A DNA stretch of 64,000 bases. Source: Thermovenabulum gondwanense (lineage in GTDB: Bacteria > Bacillota > Thermosediminibacteria > Thermosediminibacterales > Thermosediminibacteraceae). Position numbers and translations under genes: made by a program. The stretch spans positions 1 through 64,000 of the forward strand of contig NZ_LOHZ01000019.1 of the NCBI RefSeq assembly GCF_001601575.1, given 5' to 3'. The notes below the pieces were generated by a model. The model saw only the letters and a program-made list of their open reading frames with translations. It ran no database searches and was not told where the DNA came from. Positions 43,248 through 52,395 of the stretch are shown piece after piece; position 1 is the first letter of the stretch, and each line of letters begins with the position of its first letter.

Positions 43248-44204
43248 TTAGAAGCTATTTTCCATTGTCTTCCATTTATTGCATCTGTCCCCCCAGCGGG
43301 CGATTATCTTACCATCCATCTTGATGTTTACCACTTCACAGCGATTGGAACAACCCCGGCACTCAAAGCTGTCCGCTGTAAAGAATAATTCACTGGCTCT
43401 GAACCCTCGGAAATTAGTGTTTTTTACTCCGGCATCCTTTGCGAGGAGGGCTGCACCTATAGCGCCCATTACGTGATGGTATTTTGGGACGTAAACCTCC
43501 ATTTGAAGGGCTTCTTCAAAAGCAGCTTTCATACCCAGATTCGCAGCTACCCCTCCCTGAAATACCACCCTGGGCAGTATTTCCTTCCCCTTTCCCACAT
43601 TGTTTAAGTAATTTCTGACCAATGCCTGGCATAAACCTCTTATAATATCCTCCAATTTATGTCCCAGTTGTTGTTTGTGTATCATATCCGATTCGGCAAA
43701 AACGGCACATCTTCCTGCAATCCTTACAGGATTTTGAGATTTTAGCGCCAAACTACCGAATTCTTCAATAGGTATTCCGAGCCTGTTAGCCTGCTGGTCC
43801 AAAAAGGATCCTGTGCCCGCCGCACATACTGTGTTCATAGCGAAATCCGTTACAACCCCATCCCTTAAAATTATGATTTTTGAATCCTGTCCACCGATTT
43901 CTATTACTGTTTGTACATCAGGAACTTCCTTCTGGGCAGCCACCGCATGGGCTGTAATTTCGTTTTTAACCACATCCGCACCTACTATTACCGCTGCCAA
44001 TTGCCTTCCGCTGCCCGTTGTACCCACACCCTTAATACAGTACTCCTTTTCCTTATTGGCAAGCATTCTGAGCCCTTCCTGGACAGCTTTTATAGGCTGT
44101 CCCTGGGTCCTGAGATATATGGCTTCCCTTACCTCTCCATTGTCATCAATTATAACAATATTTGTGCTAACCGAGCCCACATCAATACCCAAATAATGCG
44201 CCAT
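43248..44204 (-). CDS. BadF/BcrA-type ATPase, acyl-CoA dehydratase activase-like (318 aa)
   Basis: ASKHA-fold ATPase that injects electrons into 2-hydroxyacyl-CoA dehydratases or benzoyl-CoA-reductase-type enzymes. Seen: the phosphate-1 motif YLGIDVGSVSTNIVI, GVGTTGSGRQLA, EIGGQDSKIIIL, and the cluster cysteines NTVCAAGTGSFLDQQANRLGI and GRCAVFAESDMIHKQQLG. A C-terminal extension carries FECRGCSNRCEV and GDRCNKW, probably an additional metal site. The start is ATG 44204 with GGAGATG upstream, overlapping the next gene's end by 23 bp. Its dehydratase-like partners are the two upstream genes. Confidence 0.92.
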   Translation of the reverse strand: MAHYLGIDVGSVSTNIVIIDDNGEVREAIYLRTQGQPIKAVQEGLRMLANKEKEYCIKGVGTTGSGRQLAAVIVGADVVKNEITAHAVAAQKEVPDVQTVIEIGGQDSKIIILRDGVVTDFAMNTVCAAGTGSFLDQQANRLGIPIEEFGSLALKSQNPVRIAGRCAVFAESDMIHKQQLGHKLEDIIRGLCQALVRNYLNNVGKGKEILPRVVFQGGVAANLGMKAAFEEALQMEVYVPKYHHVMGAIGAALLAKDAGVKNTNFRGFRASELFFTADSFECRGCSNRCEVVNIKMDGKIIARWGDRCNKWKTMENSF

Positions 44205-45309
44205 TTTTAGCATCTCCTTTTATGAAATTTTTCTTCTTCCTGGCCGAAAGTAGATCCACAAAAGCTTCTATTCTGGTTCTTAACCCTTCCTTGCCGGTCT
44301 GTTCATCCAAAGTAACGGGTAAAAAACCTATGTTGTATTTTTCGCACACCCTGGGTAAGATGCTCTTTGCAACTATTTCAGGAATACATGTGAAAGGTGA
44401 AAGTTGAATAACTCCGTCAAATCCCCTTTTTGCAAAAATAATCGCATTTCCTACAGATTCCCTTCCATGCCCTCCACACATTTCTTTAAAATAAGGCATA
44501 GCCTCCTTTTTTACATCCATTTCTCCGGGCCTTCTAAATAAATCCATAATGGCATTATAAAAGGTGTATCCTGCAAGAAACATGGATCTTTCGGCATATA
44601 CTCCCAGATCGCCGAGCATTTCTTCTATCTCTAAATTTGCTGAAGGTTCAAGAAGTACGTATATTTCTCCCACTATGCCGATTTTTATCGGGTCAATATC
44701 TTTTTTATCAATTTTATCAAAAAGGTTTTCAATCTCTCTTTCCACTTCTAAAAGCTCTTTCAAATCCTTTGCCTCTCTCACCAGATCCACGGCTTTTTTA
44801 TAGGCAAGAGAAGCCTCCCCTTTTTTCACCTCTAAAGGCCTGACCTTATGGCTTAGTTTTTCGGCTTTATCGAGTAACTGAAGCTCTTTCCAGATAAATT
44901 TTGCTATTCTTATATAATCTTTAAAGCTCAATTTTACATTTATTAATTTTTTTATATTTTGAATTAAATCTTTAAGATAACGGCTGGGGGGTTCCAGAGT
45001 AATCATCTCAAATTCATATCCGAGGCTTTTTAAAATTTTTTCCTGCAATGCGGTATACAGCCCGGCCCTGCAGGGCCCCACCCCCCCGGTGGAGACAAGG
45101 GTATTTGCCCCCTTTTCCAGAACCTCGATGTATGTGCCCAGAACTATTTTAAAGGGTAGGCAGGCAAATTCCGGTGCGTACTTTGTCCCGAGGCTTAATG
45201 TTTCTTTTGTTGGCCTTGAAGGCAGTATAACATCATTGCCGAAGGCTCTCATAAGATTTTCAAAGGGTATATTTGCCGTTCCCACAAAAGGAAAGGAGAC
45301 CTTTCTCAT
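44182..45309 (-). CDS. Acyl-CoA dehydratase activase-related protein (HgdB/DUF2229-like), 375 aa
   Basis: Resembles the C-terminal portion of the long activase-related proteins of Clostridia and the alpha/beta subunits of 2-hydroxyglutaryl-CoA dehydratase. Conserved: EFACLPFKIVLGTYIEVLEKGANTLVSTGGVGPCRAGLY, KIGIVGEIYVLLEPSAN, and IQLSPFTCIPEIVAKSILP, whose cysteines probably hold a 4Fe-4S cluster. LPVTLDEQTGKEGLRTRIEAFVDLL ends the domain, and an almost identical ending occurs in the neighbouring 319-aa protein, so the two arose by duplication. The reaction catalysed is not known. Confidence 0.85.
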   Translation of the reverse strand: MRKVSFPFVGTANIPFENLMRAFGNDVILPSRPTKETLSLGTKYAPEFACLPFKIVLGTYIEVLEKGANTLVSTGGVGPCRAGLYTALQEKILKSLGYEFEMITLEPPSRYLKDLIQNIKKLINVKLSFKDYIRIAKFIWKELQLLDKAEKLSHKVRPLEVKKGEASLAYKKAVDLVREAKDLKELLEVEREIENLFDKIDKKDIDPIKIGIVGEIYVLLEPSANLEIEEMLGDLGVYAERSMFLAGYTFYNAIMDLFRRPGEMDVKKEAMPYFKEMCGGHGRESVGNAIIFAKRGFDGVIQLSPFTCIPEIVAKSILPRVCEKYNIGFLPVTLDEQTGKEGLRTRIEAFVDLLSARKKKNFIKGDAKNGALFGY

Positions 45310-46265
45310 GACACTGCCGCCTCTTTTCTTGCCTTTTTAATTCTTATCATATCGACGAAAGCTTCCAATCGGGTATTTACGCCCTCCTGTCCGGTGTGTT
45401 CGTCTAAGGTAACGGTAAGAAAAGGAACATTTTTTTCTTTGCATTCCAATTCTAAAAGCTTATCCACTATAAAGTCAGGACCACACCCGAAAGCTGTCAC
45501 ATGTATAATTCCATCTACCTTATTTTCCCTTATAAAATTGTAGGAAGCCCTCAATACCCCGTTGCTAAAAGTCCAGAAAAGCAGTTTTCTTAATTTCAAA
45601 TCTTCCCGCCTTTTTTCCTCTTCCGCAAGCATTTCGGGAGTTACCACATGGCATCCCATTGAGATTAATTTTTTTATGATATCAAGGCTGAGGTAGGAAT
45701 CGTATAATATGTAAGGATAACCTACCACCCCGATGATTACGTCGCTATTTTTGTCCCGAGATTCCACACCGAGATATGGTATGGTTCCCTCCCTAAATTT
45801 CCGTTTGTATTCTTCATAATTTTTTAAGGCCTTATTGAAAGCTCTTAAAGTTTTAAAAAAACCAATTCCCAGGGTACCGGCAGTTTTTAAACAGGTTTTG
45901 AAAAGTTCACTTCTTTTACCTTTCGTATCTACCCTGACTTCCAGCATGTTATCAAAGTCGGGTAGGGAGCTTTCCAGCATATCGGGTAGTCCTAAAAATT
46001 TTGGACAAAAAGTCGACTCATCGTTTACACTGACGAGTCTGGGGACCAAAACGAAATCGACTTTATTTAACAAATTCTTTACATGACCGTGGAAAAGTTT
46101 TATTGGAACACATGCATCGGAAACCGCATCCTCTACTCCTTCATCTATTATTTTTTTTGAAGTCAGCTCGGAGACCACCACTTCCACGCCGAGTTCTTCA
46201 AAAAAACTACAAATAAACGGCGAATAAGCATAATAAAAAAGTGTCCTTGGTACCCCGACCTTCAT
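45306..46265 (-). CDS. Acyl-CoA dehydratase activase-related protein (DUF2229), 319 aa
   Basis: DUF2229-type: VGVPRTLFYYAYSPFICSFFEELGVEVVVSE at the N-terminus, SDACVPIKLFHGHV, VIGVVGYPYILYDSYLSLDIIKKL, and IIHVTAFGCGPDFIVDKLLE. It ends VTLDEHTGQEGVNTRLEAFVDMI. In many Firmicutes this module, the previous one and the ATPase are joined in one protein of about 1400 aa; here they are three overlapping genes. The start is ATG 46265 with AAAGGGATG upstream. It overlaps the next gene by 4 bp (ATGA). Confidence 0.87.
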   Translation of the reverse strand: MKVGVPRTLFYYAYSPFICSFFEELGVEVVVSELTSKKIIDEGVEDAVSDACVPIKLFHGHVKNLLNKVDFVLVPRLVSVNDESTFCPKFLGLPDMLESSLPDFDNMLEVRVDTKGKRSELFKTCLKTAGTLGIGFFKTLRAFNKALKNYEEYKRKFREGTIPYLGVESRDKNSDVIIGVVGYPYILYDSYLSLDIIKKLISMGCHVVTPEMLAEEEKRREDLKLRKLLFWTFSNGVLRASYNFIRENKVDGIIHVTAFGCGPDFIVDKLLELECKEKNVPFLTVTLDEHTGQEGVNTRLEAFVDMIRIKKARKEAAVS

Positions 46266-46356
46266 AGTAACATCCCTTTCCCAGCTTAATTTCATAACAT
46301 ATTAATATTCAACGGCTTTAGGAGAATTCCTCTTTTTTTACAAAAAATTAACAAGG

Positions 46357-46390
46357 AGAGCCCGTATTTTTTTGCAAAAATACGGGCTCT
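46357..46390. terminator. Strong hairpin terminator between the 1186-aa gene and the activase operon
   Basis: A perfect 15-bp stem AGAGCCCGTATTTTT / AAAAATACGGGCTCT. The T-run (TTTTTTT) is on the plus side; on the minus side, where the 1186-aa gene ends at 46408, the tail is CCTTGTTAATTTTTT. It is the likely end of the nuoE-like operon. Confidence 0.75.
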
Positions 46391-46407
46391 TTTTTTATAA
46401 AATTATA

Positions 46408-49400
46408 CTATTTGAGAATCCCTGTTTCAATTAATTTTTTAATAAATTTTCTCTCCAGGGCATCGGTCAGTTTCCTTTCTTTAAACATTTTCGTATTCCG
46501 AGCTGCTGAAAGCCTTATACCGTCAATCCCGGCTTTTTTCATCACTCCGCCCTTTCTCAAAGCTGCAAGCCTGATATCCTTATAAGCCGGCACCCGATAT
46601 GAAATTTCAAAATCTATTTCCTCCACCTTAGAGAAGTTTTTGCCGTAACCCAAAGAATTGGCAAGCTTCAGAATGAATTTCCAGTCCTCGATGTTTTCCA
46701 CCTTATTCGGTCCTTCGTACCACTGAATCCTGCCCTCAAAACTGGTGAAGGTTCCTTTTTTGGAAAGAATCGATTGGGCAGGCACCACCACTTCAGCAAG
46801 TTTTGCAGTTTCCGTAAGGGTTGAGTCCTGAACCATTAAAAATTCAAGTCTTGCAAAAATATCTTTCAATGAATTATCTTCAGCTACCGGATCCTCTCCA
46901 AAAATAAGGGCGGCTTTTATTCTACCATCTTCTATTAATTTCAACAGGAATTCATTATCCAGATTCAATCCTAAGTCGGAGATTCCCTGAGAATTGTTTT
47001 TACTCCTCAACATCAACAACCCGTTCCTGGGCCTGCCCAAATGTCCGGAGATCACCGCTAACTGAGCGAGAAGTTTTTCGGCTTCTTTTGTTAATCTGTC
47101 GTGATCAAAAATAACTACGGCATTTTTTGCCTTACCGAAGAGTTTGACAACTTCTTTTACCTCATCGGTGATGGAAGCATCTTCCACGGATTTTTTCAAT
47201 TCTTCTAAACCTTCAAGGTTAATAATACCGGGATTCACTCCTTCTTCTAATAACCCTTTTATCAGGGCTTTGATAAATTCGGTGTTGTTTTGCGGTCTTA
47301 CTGCAAGATCAGCCCAATCATCGGCTATCGTCCTTACTTCGTTCACCACAATTAGTTTTCCGCCGCGACCCAGTGCCTTCCTTACCTTAACCCCCACGAC
47401 GGCATAATCTTCCATTAAATGACACCCGGTTAAAAGTATTACATCCGCTGCAGTAACCTCTTCCAGGGTTACCGTCGAACCATCAACACCGAGAACCTCT
47501 TTAATTCCCCCGGGAGAATTTCCAAAAGAAGCCACATAAGGAGTTTTAATTGTTTGAGCCAGTTCCTTAATTAAATACAATTCCTCATTGGTCATCCCGG
47601 GTGATGCAAAAATAGCAATGCTGTCTTCCCCATATCGGGCTTTTATGCCTTGAATTTTTCTGTTTACATAATTTACGGCGTCATCAATGCTTATTTCTTT
47701 AATTTCATCCTTCAGCCTGACCATCGGAGTTTTTATTAATTCTTGCTTTAACAATGCGTCAAAGCCAAAACGCCCTTTAACGCAAAGATGCCCTTCATCC
47801 ACCCTGCTTTCCTTATCAGGTAGTACCCTTAAAACCTTTTCTCCTGACATATCAAGTAAAGTACTGCATCCCACACCACAGAAGGAACATACCGTTTCCT
47901 TCTTTTCAGTCTTTACCGGTACCGGTTTTTTAACGAAGAATCTTTCCTGAAGTGCACCCGTCGGGCAAACGGCCACACATTGTCCGCAGGAAATACAGGA
48001 GGTATCCTTCAGGGGTAGTTCAAATTCAGGTTTTATTACCGTTTCAAATCCTCTGTTTACAAACCCCAATGCAGTAACGCCCATTACCTCTTCGCAGACC
48101 CTTACACATAAGCCGCAAAGTATACATTTTTGAGGGTCCCTTATTATAAAGGGATGTTCGTCTTTATAGTTGTATTTTTTGGCCTCACCGCTAAACCTTT
48201 CGGGGTTTACCTCGTACTCATTGGCATATTTTATCAATTTACATTCAAAGTAATCCTTGCACCCGCATTCCAAGCACCGCATTGCCTCTTTCCGTGCTTC
48301 TTCCTCGGTAAAACCTTTCACTATTTCCAGGAAATTCCCTTTTCTTTCCTGGGGTGATAAATGAGGCATATGCACCCGGTTTTCTATTTCCCTATCGGCA
48401 AAATCTTCTCTGGTCAAGCCTTCCCTTTTAACTATATAGCTTTCTTTGATGGGTATAATTTGGCCTTCCAGATAAGTTTTTATAACCTCGGCTGCGTTTT
48501 TACCATCAGCTATTGCTTCAATAGCAATTCCCGGACCTTCGTTAATGGCATCTCCGCCGGCAAACACACCCGGTAAATTGGTAGCATAAGTTTTTTCATC
48601 GGCACTTATGGTTTTCCTGCGGGTTAGAGAAAGTCCTTCAATGCCTTCGGCATTTACCTCCTGCCCTATGGCGGCAATTATCGTCTCCACTTCCAGGATC
48701 ATTTCTTCTCCGGGAATCGGTTCGGGTTTCCTCCTGCCCGAGGCATCCGGTTCTCCAAGCCTCATTTTTTGAAGTTTTATTGCAATAACCTTACCGTTTT
48801 CGCCGATTATTTCCTTTGGAGCTACCAGGAATATAAATTTAACTCCTTCTTCTTCAGCTTCCACAATTTCCACTTCATTTGCGGGCATTTCCTCTTTTGT
48901 TCGCCTGTACAGCACGTATACCTCTTTTGCTCCCAAACGCAGTGCGGTTCTTGCTGCATCCATTGCGGTATTTCCGCCACCTACAACGGCTACTCTATCG
49001 CCAATTTCAATAGGCTCGCCCTTTGTTACAGCCCTTAAAAATTCTATCCCGCCGAGCACTCCTTCCAGCTCTTCACCCGGGCAGCCCAGTTTGGAGCTTT
49101 TCCATGCTCCAATTGCCACAAATACGGCATCGAAATTTTTCCTCAAATAATCCAGCGAAACATCCTTTCCTATCCTGCAGTTTGTGACAAACTCAACTCC
49201 CATTCGGGAAATGAGTTCTATCTCTTTATCCAGCACTTCTTTTGGAAGCCTGTACTGGGGTATGCCGTATCTCAACATCCCCCCCAGTTTTTCCATTGCC
49301 TCATATATGACGACCCTATGCCCGGCCTTTGCAAGGTAATATGCAGCACTCAGTCCTGCCGGGCCTCCACCCACTATCGCTACCTTCTTGCCGGTAGGTA

Positions 49401-49968
49401 GGTCAATCTCCGGCATGTAAGGGCTATCTAAGGATAGGTCTACATCCGCCACAAACCGTTTCAACCATGCGATAGCAACGGGTTCTTCGAGAAGCTGCCT
49501 GCGACAAGCATCCTCGCAGGGATGAGGACAAACCCTTCCTATACTGGCAGGCAGCGGCAGCTGTTCTTTAATGAGTTTAACCGCTTCCTCGTATTGGCCG
49601 TTGGCAATTAACCCTACATAACCCTGACAATCCGTATGGGCAGGACATGCCTGCTGGCATGGTGGCCGGCAATCTCCTATATGGTTTGACAGCAGAAGTT
49701 CAAAGGCTATTTTTCTCGCCTTTCTTACCCTGTCGGTATTTGTCCTTATTATCATTCCTTCGGAAATTTCCGTAGCGCAACCCCTTAAAAGCTTGGGGGC
49801 TCCTTCCACTTCCACAAGGCATACTCCGCAGGAGCCGTAAATTTTTACCCTTTCATCGTAGCACATGGTAGGAATTTCAATGCCGTTTTCCCGGGCTACC
49901 TCAACGATGGTTTGACCTTTACGGCCCTTCACTTCCCGTCCATTTATATTGAGCCTGATTTCTTCCAT
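46408..49968 (-). CDS. NuoG/NfnB/FdhA-like fusion flavoprotein, large subunit of an NAD(P)H-ferredoxin complex (1186 aa)
   Basis: Domains in order: 2Fe-2S ferredoxin (C36, C47, C50, C64); a Cys-rich linker of the GltD/NfnB N-terminal type (C100-C155); an FAD site GGGPAG (200-205); an NADPH-type site GGGNTA (330-335); FAD-closing AGGDA (470-474); two 4Fe-4S clusters (C615/618/621/625 and C658/661/664/668); and a bis-MGD oxidoreductase-like part starting with CSFCGVGC...HLCVKGRFGFD (694-736). The last part resembles formate dehydrogenase, but I see no catalytic Cys/Sec-His or matching in-frame TGA. It is more likely an electron-transfer subunit. With the NuoE- and NuoF-like genes upstream it would form a transhydrogenase-type complex, possibly electron-bifurcating. 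Confidence 0.88.
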   Translation of the reverse strand: MEEIRLNINGREVKGRKGQTIVEVARENGIEIPTMCYDERVKIYGSCGVCLVEVEGAPKLLRGCATEISEGMIIRTNTDRVRKARKIAFELLLSNHIGDCRPPCQQACPAHTDCQGYVGLIANGQYEEAVKLIKEQLPLPASIGRVCPHPCEDACRRQLLEEPVAIAWLKRFVADVDLSLDSPYMPEIDLPTGKKVAIVGGGPAGLSAAYYLAKAGHRVVIYEAMEKLGGMLRYGIPQYRLPKEVLDKEIELISRMGVEFVTNCRIGKDVSLDYLRKNFDAVFVAIGAWKSSKLGCPGEELEGVLGGIEFLRAVTKGEPIEIGDRVAVVGGGNTAMDAARTALRLGAKEVYVLYRRTKEEMPANEVEIVEAEEEGVKFIFLVAPKEIIGENGKVIAIKLQKMRLGEPDASGRRKPEPIPGEEMILEVETIIAAIGQEVNAEGIEGLSLTRRKTISADEKTYATNLPGVFAGGDAINEGPGIAIEAIADGKNAAEVIKTYLEGQIIPIKESYIVKREGLTREDFADREIENRVHMPHLSPQERKGNFLEIVKGFTEEEARKEAMRCLECGCKDYFECKLIKYANEYEVNPERFSGEAKKYNYKDEHPFIIRDPQKCILCGLCVRVCEEVMGVTALGFVNRGFETVIKPEFELPLKDTSCISCGQCVAVCPTGALQERFFVKKPVPVKTEKKETVCSFCGVGCSTLLDMSGEKVLRVLPDKESRVDEGHLCVKGRFGFDALLKQELIKTPMVRLKDEIKEISIDDAVNYVNRKIQGIKARYGEDSIAIFASPGMTNEELYLIKELAQTIKTPYVASFGNSPGGIKEVLGVDGSTVTLEEVTAADVILLTGCHLMEDYAVVGVKVRKALGRGGKLIVVNEVRTIADDWADLAVRPQNNTEFIKALIKGLLEEGVNPGIINLEGLEELKKSVEDASITDEVKEVVKLFGKAKNAVVIFDHDRLTKEAEKLLAQLAVISGHLGRPRNGLLMLRSKNNSQGISDLGLNLDNEFLLKLIEDGRIKAALIFGEDPVAEDNSLKDIFARLEFLMVQDSTLTETAKLAEVVVPAQSILSKKGTFTSFEGRIQWYEGPNKVENIEDWKFILKLANSLGYGKNFSKVEEIDFEISYRVPAYKDIRLAALRKGGVMKKAGIDGIRLSAARNTKMFKERKLTDALERKFIKKLIETGILK

Positions 49969-49984
49969 TTTTCCCCCTCCAAAC

Positions 49985-51736
49985 CTATTCTACTCTAATT
50001 GCGTTGAAACGGCAGACCTGAATGCATGTGCCGCATTTTACACATTTTTCGGGGATAATTTTATAAGGCTTCCCCTTTTCTCCCTCGATGGCATTTGCAG
50101 GGCATTTACGGGCGCACAGCCCGCAGGACTTACACTTCTCTGCCTCCACGATGAAAGTTATAAGAGCTTTGCACTGTTTAGCAGGGCATTTTTTATCGTA
50201 AATGTGAGCCTCGTATTCGTCCCTGAAATACTTCAGGGTAGTAAGCACCGGATTGGGAGCCGTTTGGCCTAAACCGCAAAGGGAACCCTCTTTAACATTA
50301 AGGGCTAATTCCTCAAGCTTCTCAATATCTCCTTCTTTACCGTTACCGCTTGTTATTCTTTCAAGGATTTCCAGCATTCGCTTTGTTCCAATACGGCAGT
50401 GAGTGCATTTTCCGCAGGATTCCTTCTGAGTAAAAGCAAGGAAATACCTTGCCATATCCACCATGCAGGTGGTTTCATCCATAACAATCATACCACCCGA
50501 TCCCATGATGGCACCCGTTTTTACAATAGATTCGTAATCCACCGGGGTATCCAGCAAAGCCTCGGGTATACATCCTCCCGACGGACCCCCCAGCTGAACA
50601 GCCTTAATCTTCCTGTCTCCTTTTATGCCGCCTCCTATGTTAAATATAACTTCCCTGAGGGAAATTCCCATTGGGACCTCCACCAGTCCGCCTTTTTTAA
50701 TTTTACCGGCAAGGGCAAATACCTTCGTCCCTTTACTTTTTTCCGTGCCAATTTTTGCAAAGGCGCTTCCGCCGTTGAGTATTATCCAGGGCACATTGGC
50801 AAAGGTTTCCACGTTATTAATGTTTGTGGGTTTACCCAGGTAACCCTTCTGAGCCGGGAAAGGTGGCTTAAGTCTGGGCATACCCCTTTCTCCTTCCAAG
50901 GAGGCAATAAGCGCGGTTTCTTCACCGCAGACAAAAGCACCTGCTCCTGCTTTAATCTTTATTTCAAAAGAAAAATCCGTTCCAAAAAGGTTTTTCCCGA
51001 GAAAGCCCTTTTCCTTTGCCTGTTTTAAAGCTATCTGGAGTCTTTTGATAGCCAAAGGATATTCAGCCCTTACGTAAATATACCCCTGTTCCGCTCCGAT
51101 GGCATAGCCGGCAATGGCCATACCTTCTATAACCGAATGGGGATCACCCTCCAGAATGCTCCTATCCATAAAAGCGCCCGGGTCTCCTTCATCCGCATTA
51201 CAGACCACATATTTGGGAGATCCCGGTGCCTGCCTTGCGGCATTCCATTTAAACCATGTGGGGAAGCCGGCCCCACCCCTGCCCCTTAGACCGGAAATTT
51301 TCATTTCTTCTATAACCCTTTCGGGGCTCATGTCTTTTAAAACCTTTTCTAAGGCTTTATAACCGCCGCTTTCTATATACTCATCGATAGATTCGGGATT
51401 GATAATTCCGCAGTTTCTCAAAGCTATCCTTTTTTGCCCCGTCAGGTATTCGATATCCTCTCCGGAAATCACATTATTTTCAACTACCTTATTGTTTAAA
51501 ATGTGTTCTTTGAAAATGCCCTTCATAACTTCGGGAGTAACCCTGACATAGGTGGTCTTTTTCCCTTCCCCGTCAATAACTTCTACTATGGGTTCCAAAT
51601 AACAAAGACCAATACAACCGACTTTTTTTATCTCAAGATTAATCCCCGAATTTTTTACTTCCTCTTCCAGCACCTGTAAAACCTTATTCCCCCCGGCTGC
51701 TATTCCGCAGCTTCCAAGGCCTACCAATACCTTCAC
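49985..51736 (-). CDS. NuoF/HydB-like NADH-binding flavoprotein subunit (583 aa)
   Basis: An N-terminal thioredoxin-like 2Fe-2S domain (GSCGIAAGG, then GCIGLCYLEP) is followed by the FMN/NADH domain (GLRGRGGAGFPTWFKW; CNADEGDPGAFMDR), an SLBB domain, and the cluster motif ESCGKCTHCRIGTKRM. It ends with two C-terminal 4Fe-4S clusters (CKSCGLCARKCPANAI, CVKCGTCIQVC). This architecture is that of HydB of bifurcating hydrogenases and NuoF-like subunits of other NADH complexes. GTG 51736 is preferred (GGAGGT 7 nt upstream); the longer frame from 51760 overlaps that site. It sits between the NuoE-like and 1186-aa genes. Confidence 0.93.
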   Translation of the reverse strand: MKVLVGLGSCGIAAGGNKVLQVLEEEVKNSGINLEIKKVGCIGLCYLEPIVEVIDGEGKKTTYVRVTPEVMKGIFKEHILNNKVVENNVISGEDIEYLTGQKRIALRNCGIINPESIDEYIESGGYKALEKVLKDMSPERVIEEMKISGLRGRGGAGFPTWFKWNAARQAPGSPKYVVCNADEGDPGAFMDRSILEGDPHSVIEGMAIAGYAIGAEQGYIYVRAEYPLAIKRLQIALKQAKEKGFLGKNLFGTDFSFEIKIKAGAGAFVCGEETALIASLEGERGMPRLKPPFPAQKGYLGKPTNINNVETFANVPWIILNGGSAFAKIGTEKSKGTKVFALAGKIKKGGLVEVPMGISLREVIFNIGGGIKGDRKIKAVQLGGPSGGCIPEALLDTPVDYESIVKTGAIMGSGGMIVMDETTCMVDMARYFLAFTQKESCGKCTHCRIGTKRMLEILERITSGNGKEGDIEKLEELALNVKEGSLCGLGQTAPNPVLTTLKYFRDEYEAHIYDKKCPAKQCKALITFIVEAEKCKSCGLCARKCPANAIEGEKGKPYKIIPEKCVKCGTCIQVCRFNAIRVE

Positions 51737-51756
51737 CCTGCACACCTCCAAATTTT

Positions 51757-52281
51757 TCAAACCTTTTCTTTACTGTAAATTTCCCGTATAATTTCCCTGG
51801 CTTTGTCCGGTGTCAGCTTGCCATAGGCCTCTCCATCAATCATCATGACGGGGGCCAAACTGCAGCACCCTAAGCAAGCTACATTTTGAAGAGTAAACAG
51901 TCCGTCATCGGTAGTCTCTCCCTCTTCAATCTTCAGTTCATCGCAAAGAGCGCTCAGGATAAATTCCGAACCATTTACATGGCAGGCCGTACCCTGGCAC
52001 AGTAAAATTAGATGCTTACCGATAGGCTTTAAACGAAACTGGGTGTAAAAAGTAGCTACCCCGAAAACCTTTGCCGGCTTTACCTTCATCTCTTCAGCAA
52101 TGAAGTATAAGGCCTTCCTGGGTAAATACCCGTAAATTTCCTGGGCTATTTGAAGGGCTGTGATTAAATTGTTTCTGGATTCCCGGTAATCCTTCAATGC
52201 TTCCTTTAATACCGAAAGGTCCACTTCATCATCCTTAAATCTTTTTTCCAGACCCTGTTCTTCACAGTTATTGCATTTCAT
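51757..52281 (-). CDS. NuoE/HydC-like 2Fe-2S thioredoxin-fold subunit (174 aa)
   Basis: Helical N-terminus (LITALQIAQEIYGYLPRKALYFIAEEMKVKPAKVFGVATFYTQFR), then the thioredoxin-like 2Fe-2S domain with CQGTACHVNGS and VACLGCCSLAPVMMIDG. It relays electrons between the flavin of the NuoF-like partner and the complex. An added N-terminal CNNCEEQG may hold another metal. ATG 52281 with GAAAGGGTG upstream is preferred to an earlier in-frame ATG. It is the first gene of a three-gene operon. Confidence 0.93.
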   Translation of the reverse strand: MKCNNCEEQGLEKRFKDDEVDLSVLKEALKDYRESRNNLITALQIAQEIYGYLPRKALYFIAEEMKVKPAKVFGVATFYTQFRLKPIGKHLILLCQGTACHVNGSEFILSALCDELKIEEGETTDDGLFTLQNVACLGCCSLAPVMMIDGEAYGKLTPDKAREIIREIYSKEKV

Positions 52282-52395
52282 TCTTTTCACCCTTTCGTAA
52301 ATAAAATATATACTTTGAAAAATATATACTATATACAAAATACAAAAAAATATTCTACAAACAAATTGAAGATTCCTTCTATAAAGTAATAATAT

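Noticed and set aside
46408-49968. Calling the 1186-aa protein a formate dehydrogenase
   Set aside because: The bis-MGD-like part has the cluster motif but no visible catalytic Cys/Sec-His segment and no in-frame TGA, while an NfnB-like FAD/NADPH module dominates.
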